DNA of 64,000 nucleotides from a virus. The stretch spans positions 1 to 64,000 of the IMG/VR virus record IMGVR_UViG_3300025759_000082; one strand, written 5' to 3'. Made by a program: the position numbers and the translations under genes. The stretch's first letter is position 1. Each line of letters starts with the position of its first letter. The notes under the pieces are model-generated. The model worked only from the letters and a program-made list of their open reading frames with translations, ran no database searches and was not told where the DNA came from. Positions 48,177-55,521 of this stretch are shown in pieces.

Positions 48177-48751
48177 CTGATATCGCCTCCGTAGGGAACA
48201 ATGGAGTCCACGACTCCGTTTCGATAATTTACCCAGGATATTTCATGGATAGTAGGATAGACAAAAGGCCGGACGGACCTCTTGATGTCCAATGCATGCT
48301 TGCTGTGGTGATAGGCTGGGTTCCCTTCCACCTCGAAGTCATAGCTCTCCACCTTCAGGCCCATCTGGCGTAGCATGAGCCTGAGCGGTGCCTCATGCCA
48401 CTTGTTCGGGGATATCGCTACCCCGACATGGTTCGCCCACGCTGCGGTCGTGGCCAGCACTAGCTTGCTATACGTCACGGTCCGCGATGGGTCGTCCATG
48501 CCGCCATCGAGAGCGGTCTGGATCATCGATAAGGCGAGCGTGACCGTTGGGTCTGGGTGCGCCACGATAGTGTCCCGGGCCGGGATTATCTCAGGCCGGA
48601 ACTTCAGCGCATAGTAGTCCATCCCGACGTACACGTACAGGTCCTTGCCTCGTAGAAACCCGAACCCGTCAAGGTCGTTCTCGCGCTGGCTAATGCGCTT
48701 TTCGATCAGGTCATGTCGGCGAGCCTTGAATTCCTCACTCGGGGTAGTCAT
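48173..48751 (-). CDS. Hypothetical protein
   Basis: 192 residues. 'KLVLATTAAWANHVGVAISP' and a beta C-terminus. No family recognised. Overlaps both neighbours. Confidence 0.6.
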   Translation of the reverse strand: MTTPSEEFKARRHDLIEKRISQRENDLDGFGFLRGKDLYVYVGMDYYALKFRPEIIPARDTIVAHPDPTVTLALSMIQTALDGGMDDPSRTVTYSKLVLATTAAWANHVGVAISPNKWHEAPLRLMLRQMGLKVESYDFEVEGNPAYHHSKHALDIKRSVRPFVYPTIHEISWVNYRNGVVDSIVPYGGDIR

Positions 48752-49529
48752 CGTCGTCGCTGTCCTCGTCAGGGCGGATGAAGCCGGTCGTGTACTTCTC
48801 GAGTATGTCGTAGTGGTGGGAGTAGACCCACTCCTCCGTGACCGTGGCGATGGTGTCAGTGTCGGTGAACTCCACGTTGGTCACGTAATCGAGGAAGTCT
48901 TCCTCAGCGACGAACCCGGCGACCGCCACCTCACCAACACGCTTCGTTGTCGATGGCGTAAGGATAACGACAGTAGAACTAAGGCGACGCCATATCTCAG
49001 TCACCACGTCCTGAAACTCCCTCTCCCATTTAACGCGTTCGTTGTACCGATCCGTGTAGTCCCTCATCCACGTCAAGTAGTGCTGGAACAACTGACCCAT
49101 CGTGGTCTTCATTCCGAGTTCCTGGAAGATGGTACCGTCCGAGCCGGTGAACACGTTCCACAGCCACCACAATCCGATGGTCTGTCTCGACGCGCCTCGC
49201 CGTCCCTTCACGTCCTTCCCCCGGTACCCGTACATAGAATACAACGCGGCCCAATCAAAATCGAGCTGCGTCTTTCCGGGAAGGAACTGACATGCGAACG
49301 CGACCTCCTCCAAGGCCGGTCCCGCGTAGGTAACCATCATCTGGAACCCTGGTCTCAGCTCATGTCGGTACATGTAGCCTTCGACGATCGAGTTCGCCCT
49401 CATGATGTCCTTGCAGTCGTGGATGACCGCGCGGTATCCGGGCGGGATGAGGTCCCACTTGACCTGCAGCAGTGGGTATTGAAGGAGCGAGTCGACTTGC
49501 GTCTGCATCCACAGGTTTTTCTTCTGCAT
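48735..49529 (-). CDS. Hypothetical protein
   Basis: 264 residues, Trp/Tyr-rich ('TIGLWWLWNVFTG', 'QLFQHYLTWMRDYTDRYNERV'), acidic end DSDDDDYPE. Unknown. Confidence 0.6.
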   Translation of the reverse strand: MQKKNLWMQTQVDSLLQYPLLQVKWDLIPPGYRAVIHDCKDIMRANSIVEGYMYRHELRPGFQMMVTYAGPALEEVAFACQFLPGKTQLDFDWAALYSMYGYRGKDVKGRRGASRQTIGLWWLWNVFTGSDGTIFQELGMKTTMGQLFQHYLTWMRDYTDRYNERVKWEREFQDVVTEIWRRLSSTVVILTPSTTKRVGEVAVAGFVAEEDFLDYVTNVEFTDTDTIATVTEEWVYSHHYDILEKYTTGFIRPDEDSDDDDYPE

Positions 49530-50098
49530 CAGTACAGCCCTCTCGTGATAACCTGGAGATGAGTCTCTGCTTCTTCACGCGGCGGTATCGTCTTCGACCA
49601 ACGATTCCCGAGGTCCCGAGTCCGCACGCCGTAGCTGGGTGGAATGATGTCGGCCCACGCCATCAACATTTCCCGATGTGCCCTCGCGTGGAGTCCTACC
49701 TCGGTGCAGTACGAGTTATACGAGGCGTACATACTCTCGTTGGCCATGACGTGTGGCCATGGTGTTCCGCCGCCACCCACGATCCAACCCCGATCCAAAC
49801 ACTCCTTCCACCAGAAGCAGACGGAGTGGCCCTTGGATGGATTGTTTCCAGTGTCTTCCAAACACCGGATACCGATCTTGCCATCCTTGGTGGAAATGGC
49901 GGCGAATACGATCCCGATCCGTGGCTCCGTGTGGTTCCTGTTCTTCACGAGGAGTTCCACATGGGCTCGACTTCTCTGCTTCGCTGGGAAGAAGATTTGG
50001 CCGGGCCGCAACATGGTCCACGGATACTTCTCATACGTATTGCCATCGTCGATCTCGACATCTGCCGCATCAACGATAATCCCGGACGATGGTGGCAC
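49529..50098 (-). CDS. Hypothetical protein
   Basis: 189 residues from a GTG behind CTAGGAGAAACC. 'PWTMLRPGQIFFPAKQRSRAHVELL' then 'GKIGIRCLEDTGNN'. Unknown. First gene of its operon. Confidence 0.6.
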   Translation of the reverse strand: MPPSSGIIVDAADVEIDDGNTYEKYPWTMLRPGQIFFPAKQRSRAHVELLVKNRNHTEPRIGIVFAAISTKDGKIGIRCLEDTGNNPSKGHSVCFWWKECLDRGWIVGGGGTPWPHVMANESMYASYNSYCTEVGLHARAHREMLMAWADIIPPSYGVRTRDLGNRWSKTIPPREEAETHLQVITRGLY

Positions 50099-50130
50099 AG
50101 TGGTTTCTCCTAGATTGTTGGTACCACACT

Positions 50131-50165
50131 ATTATATCACGAGAAAATGGAGTCGGTAATCTCGG
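50131..50165 (-). promoter_or_regulatory. Class I promoter for the 50098-47832 operon
   Basis: Minus strand CCGAGATT, 18 bases, perfect TGATATAAT; A/T-rich UP-like tract (AATAAATTATCC) upstream. Confidence 0.85.
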
Positions 50166-51076
50166 TTTTACGGCCATGGATAATTTATTTTACCTGCAAT
50201 TTCCGAGCCCAGAATCTAGTATTGAAATATTCGGTTATCACCATATTATTAGCAGTCCGGGCATGTGTGGACTATTGGTCTTGCTCATCCGGCCGGGGTC
50301 GGGCGGCTTAAGTGATTGATCTGGTTTATACAACCGACGACCTAGGGTTTTGTGGAATGAGTCGGGGGTCGGGGGCCGGATGGACAATATAAGAGCAGTA
50401 CACCGTTGACATAAAAATACCTATAACCCTAAGGTTACCATAGTAACATGGTATTCTTATATCCACTTATCATAGTAAATTATAGAGGGTCGACATGACA
50501 CCAGAGTGTTGGGACTGTATTATTCATCTGTCTTAAGCTTAAAAAGATATAAGAAAGTATACTAAGTTCAGACCGAGAGGGTAAAACTTGTTTAATCCGA
50601 TCAATAGGTTAAGTACAGGACAGACAAGTCCTCATGCTTACACTGCCGGTCTTGACACTCCCGGAAGGATTGTCTCTTCTTGCCCCCGCCGTCCGGATTT
50701 GCCTCGCCAGTGACACTGTTGTCACTTCGGTGTCCCATAGATGGCCGGATGTTAGTGCGACATCCAATTTTCAAAGTGCCGCTGTTTCCAGCTACCGGCC
50801 CCAGGACCTCACCCCGTAAAAATCGCCTCGCTACCAGCCAATCCTGGTCAGAATGCGGCAGAACTTGGTCAACTTTGGGAAATCCGGGGATCGCGGCCCT
50901 CGGTCCACCCCTCGTCATGCCCGGCCCCAGGCCCGAGCACGGCTGCGAGTGGATAGTGGAGCAAAGACCGCGAAACTTGGGCTAGGTGCAGTGAGCCGAG
51001 ACCTGCTATCGTCTGACAGTGCTACGAAGACACCCACATTGGGCAAGGCAGGGCACGGCAAGACAGAATACGACAA
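50166..51076. other. Longest non-coding region; candidate origin
   Basis: No credible gene on either strand. 50380-50640 is strongly A/T-rich, with a perfect TTGACA (50406-50411, + strand), GTTAC-CATA-GTAAC (50434-50447) nested in ATACC/GGTAT, and the palindrome TTAAGCTTAA (50533-50542). AGTGAC/GTCACT lies at 50710-50727. The rest is GC-rich and featureless. A/T-rich DNA with nested dyads in a GC-rich genome suits a replication origin or phage control region; no perfect DnaA box is seen. Confidence 0.45.
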
Positions 51077-51106
51077 CGCGCCTGGGGGAGAGAGAACCCA
51101 GGCGCG
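51077..51106 (-). terminator. Terminator of the 52074-51143 operon
   Basis: Perfect 10-bp stem CGCGCCTGGG/CCCAGGCGCG around ten bases, then (minus strand) TTGTCGTATTCTG, closely like the sequence after the stem at 31604-31636. Confidence 0.7.
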
Positions 51107-51142
51107 CTGTGCTCGTACTGTGGTCTGGCTAACGCGCCTCCT

Positions 51143-51262
51143 TCACAGCAGAGAGAAAGCGAAGTCCCACACCTTGGCTACGAAAACCAAGATGAACGGG
51201 GCTGCGCACAAGGCAAGGGTGACTGCCAACACCCTGCCGAAGATATCGATGAACGGCTTCAC
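51143..51262 (-). CDS. 39-residue membrane protein
   Basis: GTG overlapping the previous stop (GTGA). One long TM ('VLAVTLALCAAPFILVFVA'). Confidence 0.55.
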   Translation of the reverse strand: MKPFIDIFGRVLAVTLALCAAPFILVFVAKVWDFAFSLL

Positions 51263-51507
51263 CGTGCGGCAGCCGCATCAACCAGCTTGCGCAGCTCTTG
51301 GTGAACCGCGTCGAACTCAGCCCGCTCGTCGACCAGGCCCTCCCAGACCTTCCGCCACTGGTCCTTGGTCGTGGCGTCGGTGCACCGGCCCATGGCCCGG
51401 GACGCGTTGTCCACGCGTGCGTCGAATTGGGTAGCCTTGTCCCGCGCAAGGAACAGGAGATGGTTGCGCAAGCTAGCGAAGCCATCCACAATCTCTGCAT
51501 CAGTCAT
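51259..51507 (-). CDS. Small helical protein
   Basis: 82 residues from the second ATG, which has proper spacing from ACCAAGGAGA. Helix-rich, ends DAAAAR. Unknown. Confidence 0.6.
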   Translation of the reverse strand: MTDAEIVDGFASLRNHLLFLARDKATQFDARVDNASRAMGRCTDATTKDQWRKVWEGLVDERAEFDAVHQELRKLVDAAAAR

Positions 51508-51582
51508 GGTCATCTCTCCTTGGTCTCATCAGCTGCCGCATTACGGCAGGACGCGGCCGACCGTAGCCAGCCGCGTTTCGAC

Positions 51583-52074
51583 CTACTCCTCGCCGTCGTC
51601 GCCGTCTTCATCAGCCTCGGGCGGCGCCGTGTAGCCCTCGACGTGCGTCAGGCCGAACTCTTCCATCTTCTTGCGGTAGTAGGCGAAGAGGGAAGCCGGT
51701 GCGATCCGCGACACGACGTAGGAGTCGGCGATCGCATGTTCCTGGATGAACGGCCCGGTGTACGCGATGCCCGGTTCCATCTTGTCGCGCATCCAGAAGA
51801 GGGTGCGCTGGGCCTGGTTGGGCAGCTTGCCGATGCTCTTGTCCTTGACCGCCGCGTCGAACACCTCGCGGTTCAGAGCGTAGAACTTCCGACGCCACGG
51901 GACGTTCCCGCTTCGGCCGACCCGCCGGATGGGCTGGGGGATCATGAGACCGTTGTCGGCCTGGACGCGCTCGACGCCGAGATCATCGACCACCTTGGTC
52001 GGGGCCGGCGGCGTCTCCATGACGACGGGAGGGGTGGCAATCATCGCTTTGCGGTTCTGATTTCGGGATGCCAT
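51583..52074 (-). CDS. Hypothetical protein, ordinary-composition paralogue
   Basis: 163 residues behind GAAGGAGAAAC. Core 'RSGNVPWRRKFYALNREVFD', 'VKDKSIGKLP', 'LFAYYRKKMEEFGLTHVE' is shared with the gene at 54535-54933. Ala-rich, normal phage codon use, disordered N-terminus and acidic C-terminus. Function unknown. Confidence 0.7.
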   Translation of the reverse strand: MASRNQNRKAMIATPPVVMETPPAPTKVVDDLGVERVQADNGLMIPQPIRRVGRSGNVPWRRKFYALNREVFDAAVKDKSIGKLPNQAQRTLFWMRDKMEPGIAYTGPFIQEHAIADSYVVSRIAPASLFAYYRKKMEEFGLTHVEGYTAPPEADEDGDDGEE

Positions 52075-52125
52075 GGTCGTGTTTCTCCTTCGTTGAACCA
52101 GATCACCAATTGATCTGATAGGTAC

Positions 52126-52160
52126 AGTATATCATATTTTCGTTTTGTGGTACATCCCGG
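52126..52160 (-). promoter_or_regulatory. Class I promoter for 52074-51143
   Basis: Minus strand CCGGGATG, 18 bases, TGATATACT. Confidence 0.8.
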
Positions 52161-52188
52161 ATTTGAAAATATTTTGCCGGGATGTACC
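52149..52188. repeat. Perfect 12-bp inverted repeat spanning a promoter's upstream half
   Basis: GGTACATCCCGG (52149-52160) and CCGGGATGTACC (52177-52188) flank an A/T loop holding the palindrome AAAATATTTT. It could be the hairpin ending the upstream gene or a dyad operator. Confidence 0.7.
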
Positions 52189-52198
52189 GAGACCCGCC

Positions 52199-52375
52199 TT
52201 ATTCGGCCGGCGCCCACTGAGCCGGCGTGATGGCGAATTGGAAGTCCTTGTCCGAGTCGTCTTCGATCTCGCGGATCATGCGGTCGACCAAGACCGACAC
52301 GTGCTCGTGCTCCGCCGTGAGAATGGTGACGGCTTCGTCATCCCGGATGTTCAGTGCGGTAAGAGCAAGCTTCAT
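52199..52375 (-). CDS. Small acidic protein
   Basis: 58 residues behind TAGGAGAG. 'LTALNIRDDEAVTILTAEHEHVSVLVDRMIREI'. Unknown. Confidence 0.55.
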   Translation of the reverse strand: MKLALTALNIRDDEAVTILTAEHEHVSVLVDRMIREIEDDSDKDFQFAITPAQWAPAE

Positions 52376-52452
52376 TGTTCTCTCTCCTAAGCTCATCAGC
52401 ATGGGCCTCACCCATGGACGCGGTGTCGCCGCAGCACCGCGTTTCGCTTTGG

Positions 52453-52806
52453 CTATGCGGCGTTCCACTTGTCGCGGAGGTCGAAGGTGTAGATCGCCGC
52501 CTGCTCGATCAGCTGCCGTGGTATGCCCTGACTCTCATACCACGTCGAGATGGTCACGGTCTGTCCGACCGCCAACGCTTCCTGGACGTCCGCCGCCTTG
52601 TCGTGGTGCGACGCCGTCGCTTTCCTCAGGTAGCTGATGCGGCGCCGAAGGTCGTTGCTGATTCCGCAGTAGACGGGATCGCCGTCGGCATACACGATGT
52701 AGACGCCGGCCTTGGGAAGGGGACCGATCTTCATGATGTCGTACTGAGGCGTGAAATCCACGGACGCCAAGAGGTCCGAGGCCGCCGCCTTTGCTGTGTT
52801 TCGCAT
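52453..52806 (-). CDS. GIY-YIG endonuclease-like protein
   Basis: 117 residues. 'GVYIVYADGDPVYCGISNDLRRRI' carries G-V-Y and Y-C-G with R, and 'LIEQAAIY' the Glu. Single-domain; may be a homing-type or repair nuclease. Confidence 0.75.
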   Translation of the reverse strand: MRNTAKAAASDLLASVDFTPQYDIMKIGPLPKAGVYIVYADGDPVYCGISNDLRRRISYLRKATASHHDKAADVQEALAVGQTVTISTWYESQGIPRQLIEQAAIYTFDLRDKWNAA

Positions 52807-52883
52807 TGTTCTCTCCTTGATCTCATCAGTGCGGAACCAATCCGCAGACGCGGTGCCACGAAGACACCGCGTTTCGATCTGTT

Positions 52884-53087
52884 TCAGAGAGGACGGAATT
52901 CCTCCATTCCCAATTTCTCCCGCAACATCCCCGCGATGACCGACGCTTCCGTGTATCGATCCACGATCTCATTCGTGAGGGGATTGAGATTGCGGCAGTC
53001 CCCGCACGCGCGGGACGCCGCGTCCTCCAACACGGTGAGGAATTCCCGGACGTAATCCTCGGCCGTCATCTTTTCCACATCGATCAT
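52884..53087 (-). CDS. Small protein with Cys pair
   Basis: 67 residues behind CGGAGAG. 'DYVREFLTVLEDAASRACGDCRNLNPLTNEIVDRY' is helical with C-G-D-C. Unknown. Confidence 0.55.
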   Translation of the reverse strand: MIDVEKMTAEDYVREFLTVLEDAASRACGDCRNLNPLTNEIVDRYTEASVIAGMLREKLGMEEFRPL

Positions 53088-53118
53088 GATATCTCTCCGT
53101 TGTTCGTATTACGGGATC

Positions 53119-53182
53119 ATTATATCATGAGATCGATCAATGGGACATCCCGGCGGTAGGATTTATTTTGCCGGGATGCGCC
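53119..53182 (-). promoter_or_regulatory. Class I promoter on an inverted repeat
   Basis: Minus strand CCGGGATG, 18 bases, perfect TGATATAAT (53119-53153). Arms 53142-53154 and 53170-53182 pair at 12 of 13 positions (one G-U), with an AAAATAAATCC tract between. Serves 53087 and downstream. Confidence 0.8.
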
Positions 53183-53192
53183 GTGACTCGCC

Positions 53193-53471
53193 TTATTCGG
53201 TACTGAGTACCTCCAGGCAGATGCTGCGCTCTGCCGCCTCGTACTCGGCGTCGCCGCCCTCGACCTTGTCGAAGGCCATGATGAACTTCTCCTCGAGGCG
53301 ATCGACCTCGTCGAGATACTCCATGCTGGGCCGTTCCGGCATCGGCATCGGCTCCTGACCCACGCCGCAGCGGTACTGGATCACGTCGTCCCATGCCGCG
53401 TCGGCGTCGTTCCCCGGGCCGGCCGGACCTCCCACCATGATAGCGGTGGCGAGGGCGATGGTGGTAAACAT
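53193..53471 (-). CDS. Exported small protein
   Basis: 92 residues behind ACCAAGGAGA. Signal peptide-like 'MFTTIALATAIMVGGPAG', cleavage likely before 'NDADAAWDD'; two Cys. Unknown. Confidence 0.6.
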   Translation of the reverse strand: MFTTIALATAIMVGGPAGPGNDADAAWDDVIQYRCGVGQEPMPMPERPSMEYLDEVDRLEEKFIMAFDKVEGGDAEYEAAERSICLEVLSTE

Positions 53472-53550
53472 TGGTCGTCTCTCCTTGGTCTCATCAGCGT
53501 GGACCTCATCCACGGACGCGGTGCCACGAAGACACCGCGTTTCGACCTGC

Positions 53551-53880
53551 TTAGATCATATCTTCCGGCTTGCGCAGGTCGGGTATCCACGTGGCCTTTT
53601 CATCGTCCTTGCCCGACCAGCAGGCGAGCGGCCCCTTGCACGTGACCAGCAGGTGGCTGCCGTCGCCCATGAGGAAGCTTCCGTAGACTCCGGCTCCTCG
53701 TGGCTCACCGAGCTCGTCCGAGAGACGGTCGGCCGGGATGTACTTGTGGGTGCCGAAACCCTTGTGGTCGAACACATCCACGTAGCCGCCTCTCAGCGCA
53801 GTCGACTCCATCCCTGCCGGGTCCTTGAATGTCGTGGCGCAGTGCGCCTTGACGTACATACCTGCGATCTTGGCGTACAC
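53551..53880 (-). CDS. Hypothetical beta-rich protein
   Basis: 109 residues, GTG behind ACCAAGGAGAGACGACC. 'VDVFDHKGFGTHKYIPADRL' and 'GSHLLVTCKGPLACW'. Unknown. Confidence 0.55.
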   Translation of the reverse strand: MYAKIAGMYVKAHCATTFKDPAGMESTALRGGYVDVFDHKGFGTHKYIPADRLSDELGEPRGAGVYGSFLMGDGSHLLVTCKGPLACWSGKDDEKATWIPDLRKPEDMI

Positions 53881-53954
53881 GGTCGTCTCTCCTTGGTCTC
53901 GTCAGCGTGGACCTCATCCACGGACGAGGGAGGTTTCCCTCCCTCGTTTCGACC

Positions 53955-54122
53955 TTAGTCGTCGACCCCGACCTCTTCCTTGATGTCCTCGAGGAAGTCG
54001 ACCGTCTCCTGGAGGAGGGTACGGGTCGGTCCGTGTTCCTCCCTCTTCACCTCGTTCTTCACCGACTCGAGGAGACGTCCGTGGTGGAGTTGGATCAAAC
54101 CACACAGTTCTTCCATCGTCAT
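53955..54122 (-). CDS. 55-residue alanine-free protein
   Basis: ATG behind GAACCAAGGAGAGTAC (12-base match to the candidate RNA). 'MEELCGLIQLHHGRLLESVKNEVKREE', then an acidic end. Has no alanine, as its DNA lacks GpC. Unknown. Confidence 0.6.
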   Translation of the reverse strand: MTMEELCGLIQLHHGRLLESVKNEVKREEHGPTRTLLQETVDFLEDIKEEVGVDD

Positions 54123-54153
54123 TGTACTCTCCTTGGTTCGTGTTAACCCTTAC

Positions 54154-54215
54154 ATCATATCACATTTCAGGTTTGTGGTACACCCCGGTTTCGAAATTAT
54201 TTTACCGGGGTGTAC
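54154..54215 (-). promoter_or_regulatory. Class I promoter on a perfect inverted repeat
   Basis: Minus strand CCGGGGTG, 18 bases, TGATATGAT (54154-54188). GTACACCCCGGT (54178-54189) and ACCGGGGTGTAC (54204-54215) form a perfect 12-bp dyad around an A/T loop. Confidence 0.8.
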
Positions 54216-54225
54216 CGTGACCCGC

Positions 54226-54429
54226 TCAGTCCCGACCGAAGCACTCCCGCGTCTGCCAGTAGTACAGGGCCGCCGAGTCCTGCCACGTTCTGGCCTCCGC
54301 CTCCCAGAAGGCCCGGTTGTCCGGGTCCGTGGCCTCGAGGGCCTGGTCCAGCGCGTGGCGGGCATAGGCCGACTCACGGGCGTCGTGGCGTTGAAGGACC
54401 GTGGCTCGGTCGTGCTCGTATGTGGTCAT
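54226..54429 (-). CDS. Small Ala/Arg-rich helical protein
   Basis: 67 residues behind CCAGGAGAG. 'ARESAYARHALDQALEA' type helix. Ordinary GpC content, between the two GpC-free tracts. Unknown. Confidence 0.6.
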   Translation of the reverse strand: MTTYEHDRATVLQRHDARESAYARHALDQALEATDPDNRAFWEAEARTWQDSAALYYWQTRECFGRD

Positions 54430-54485
54430 GGCTTCTCTCTCCTGGACTCATCAGCACGGGCTCGACCCGTGGACGCGGCGGACCG

Positions 54486-55178
54486 CGTTTCGTCCTCAGG
54501 GAAGAGGGGGAGGGGATTTCCCTCCCCCCGATCCTCATTCCTCCTCTTCGTCCGTGATCCCGAGGATCATCGTGGGATCATATTCCACGTGGATCAATCC
54601 GAATTCCTCCATCTTCTTCCGATAATACGCGAAGAGGACGGGGGGATCGATTTTGGATCGGACGTATCCCTCCTCGATCGATCGGGATTGGATCATCGAT
54701 CCCGTTCCCATCTCTCCCTCCTTCATCCGATCATACATCCACATTAACGTGGATTGTCCCTGAGGAGGAAGAATTCCGATGGATTTATCCTTGACGGATT
54801 CCTCATATTTCTTCCGATCGAGGGAATAGAATTTCTTCCTCCACGGAACATTCCCCGATTTATTCCCCCGACGGACGATCCGAGAGGAAACATCCATGAT
54901 ATCCCGATCGATATTCTTCTCAATTTTTTTCATCTTCTCTCTCCTTGATGATCGGATATTCATTCATCCGATAGATATGAATATATATCGTTGGGAGGGA
55001 AAAGAAACCCCTTTCGGGATAAAAATCCCCCCAAAAAATCATGAAAAAGGGGAGGAAATCTCTCTTCTGGAGGAAAATTCTCATAAAAGTGAGATTTTTG
55101 GAGGGATTTTCTGATAAATGATTGATTATTGGTGGGAATCTCTCCAAATGGATCGTTTTTTGGAGAAAAAATTCTACT
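54486..55178. other. GpC-depleted, GATC-rich tract 2
   Basis: 693 bp with a single GpC (54629-54630), spanning a gene and about 245 bases of non-coding DNA. Sixteen GATC sites between 54530 and 54953, eleven of them in 170 bases; about two would be expected by chance. Boundaries are abrupt: normal GpC-rich DNA resumes at 55179. Confidence 0.85.
54535..54933 (-). CDS. GpC-depleted paralogue of the 51583-52074 protein
   Basis: 132 residues behind CAAGGAGAGAAG. 'SGNVPWRKKFYSLDRKK', 'VKDKSIGILPP', 'LFAYYRKKMEEFGLIHVE' match the paralogue. It has one alanine against about 18 in the paralogue: YAL has become YSL, DAA has become EES. Codons favour GGA, GAT, TCC, ATC and CGG. Function unknown. Confidence 0.75.
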   Translation of the reverse strand: MKKIEKNIDRDIMDVSSRIVRRGNKSGNVPWRKKFYSLDRKKYEESVKDKSIGILPPQGQSTLMWMYDRMKEGEMGTGSMIQSRSIEEGYVRSKIDPPVLFAYYRKKMEEFGLIHVEYDPTMILGITDEEEE

Positions 55179-55420
55179 GCAGGGCCCCTGGGGCCGCGGG
55201 ACAGTTGTGAGTCCGTGCCCCGGGTACTTTTCGAACTCTGCATGAATTTAACAATATATGTACACGGCCCCCGGCCCTGGGCCAACCACCCTCAGCCCAC
55301 TGCCCTAGGCCCTCAGCCCATAAAACGCGGCCAACAAACATCGCAAAAAGCTCATTCACATCTCGGCCCTCACCCAAAGCCTCGGGGAGCCCGGGGCAAT
55401 TTTCAAAGCCTTCGGGTAAT
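55179..55420. other. Non-coding GC-rich region with short repeats
   Basis: GGCC/GGGCCC-rich, includes the 13-mer GGGCCGGGGGCCG on the minus strand (55265-55277) and two direct CCTCAGCCCA copies near 55290 and 55312. No gene. Confidence 0.5.
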
Positions 55421-55510
55421 TATCCGGTCGACATAGTGTAATTGTCTACACCATTGACACCGGATGTTAACGAGGGATATCACCGATCTCCACTAAGTGA
55501 TATTCGGGGT
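55421..55510 (+). repeat. Repeat element B
   Basis: See element A. It contains a perfect ATATCAC/GTGATAT dyad around 13 bases and an imperfect GTGTAATTGTCTACAC dyad. It lies just 3' of the HNH gene. Confidence 0.65.
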
Positions 55511-55521
55511 ATATAGGCCTA

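Larger units (their letters stand above)
53907..54223. other. GpC-free tract 1
   Basis: 317 bp with no GpC dinucleotide, covering the gene at 53955-54122, its leader and promoter. G+C is not low, so this is specific to the dinucleotide. Confidence 0.85.

Noticed and set aside
54535-54933. The recoded paralogue as a diversity-generating retroelement target
   Set aside because: Differences between the two paralogues are not confined to adenines, and there is no reverse transcriptase gene.
55179-55420. Structured RNA or tRNA in the GC-rich spacer
   Set aside because: Many GGCC stems are possible by composition alone; no consistent fold or T-loop found.
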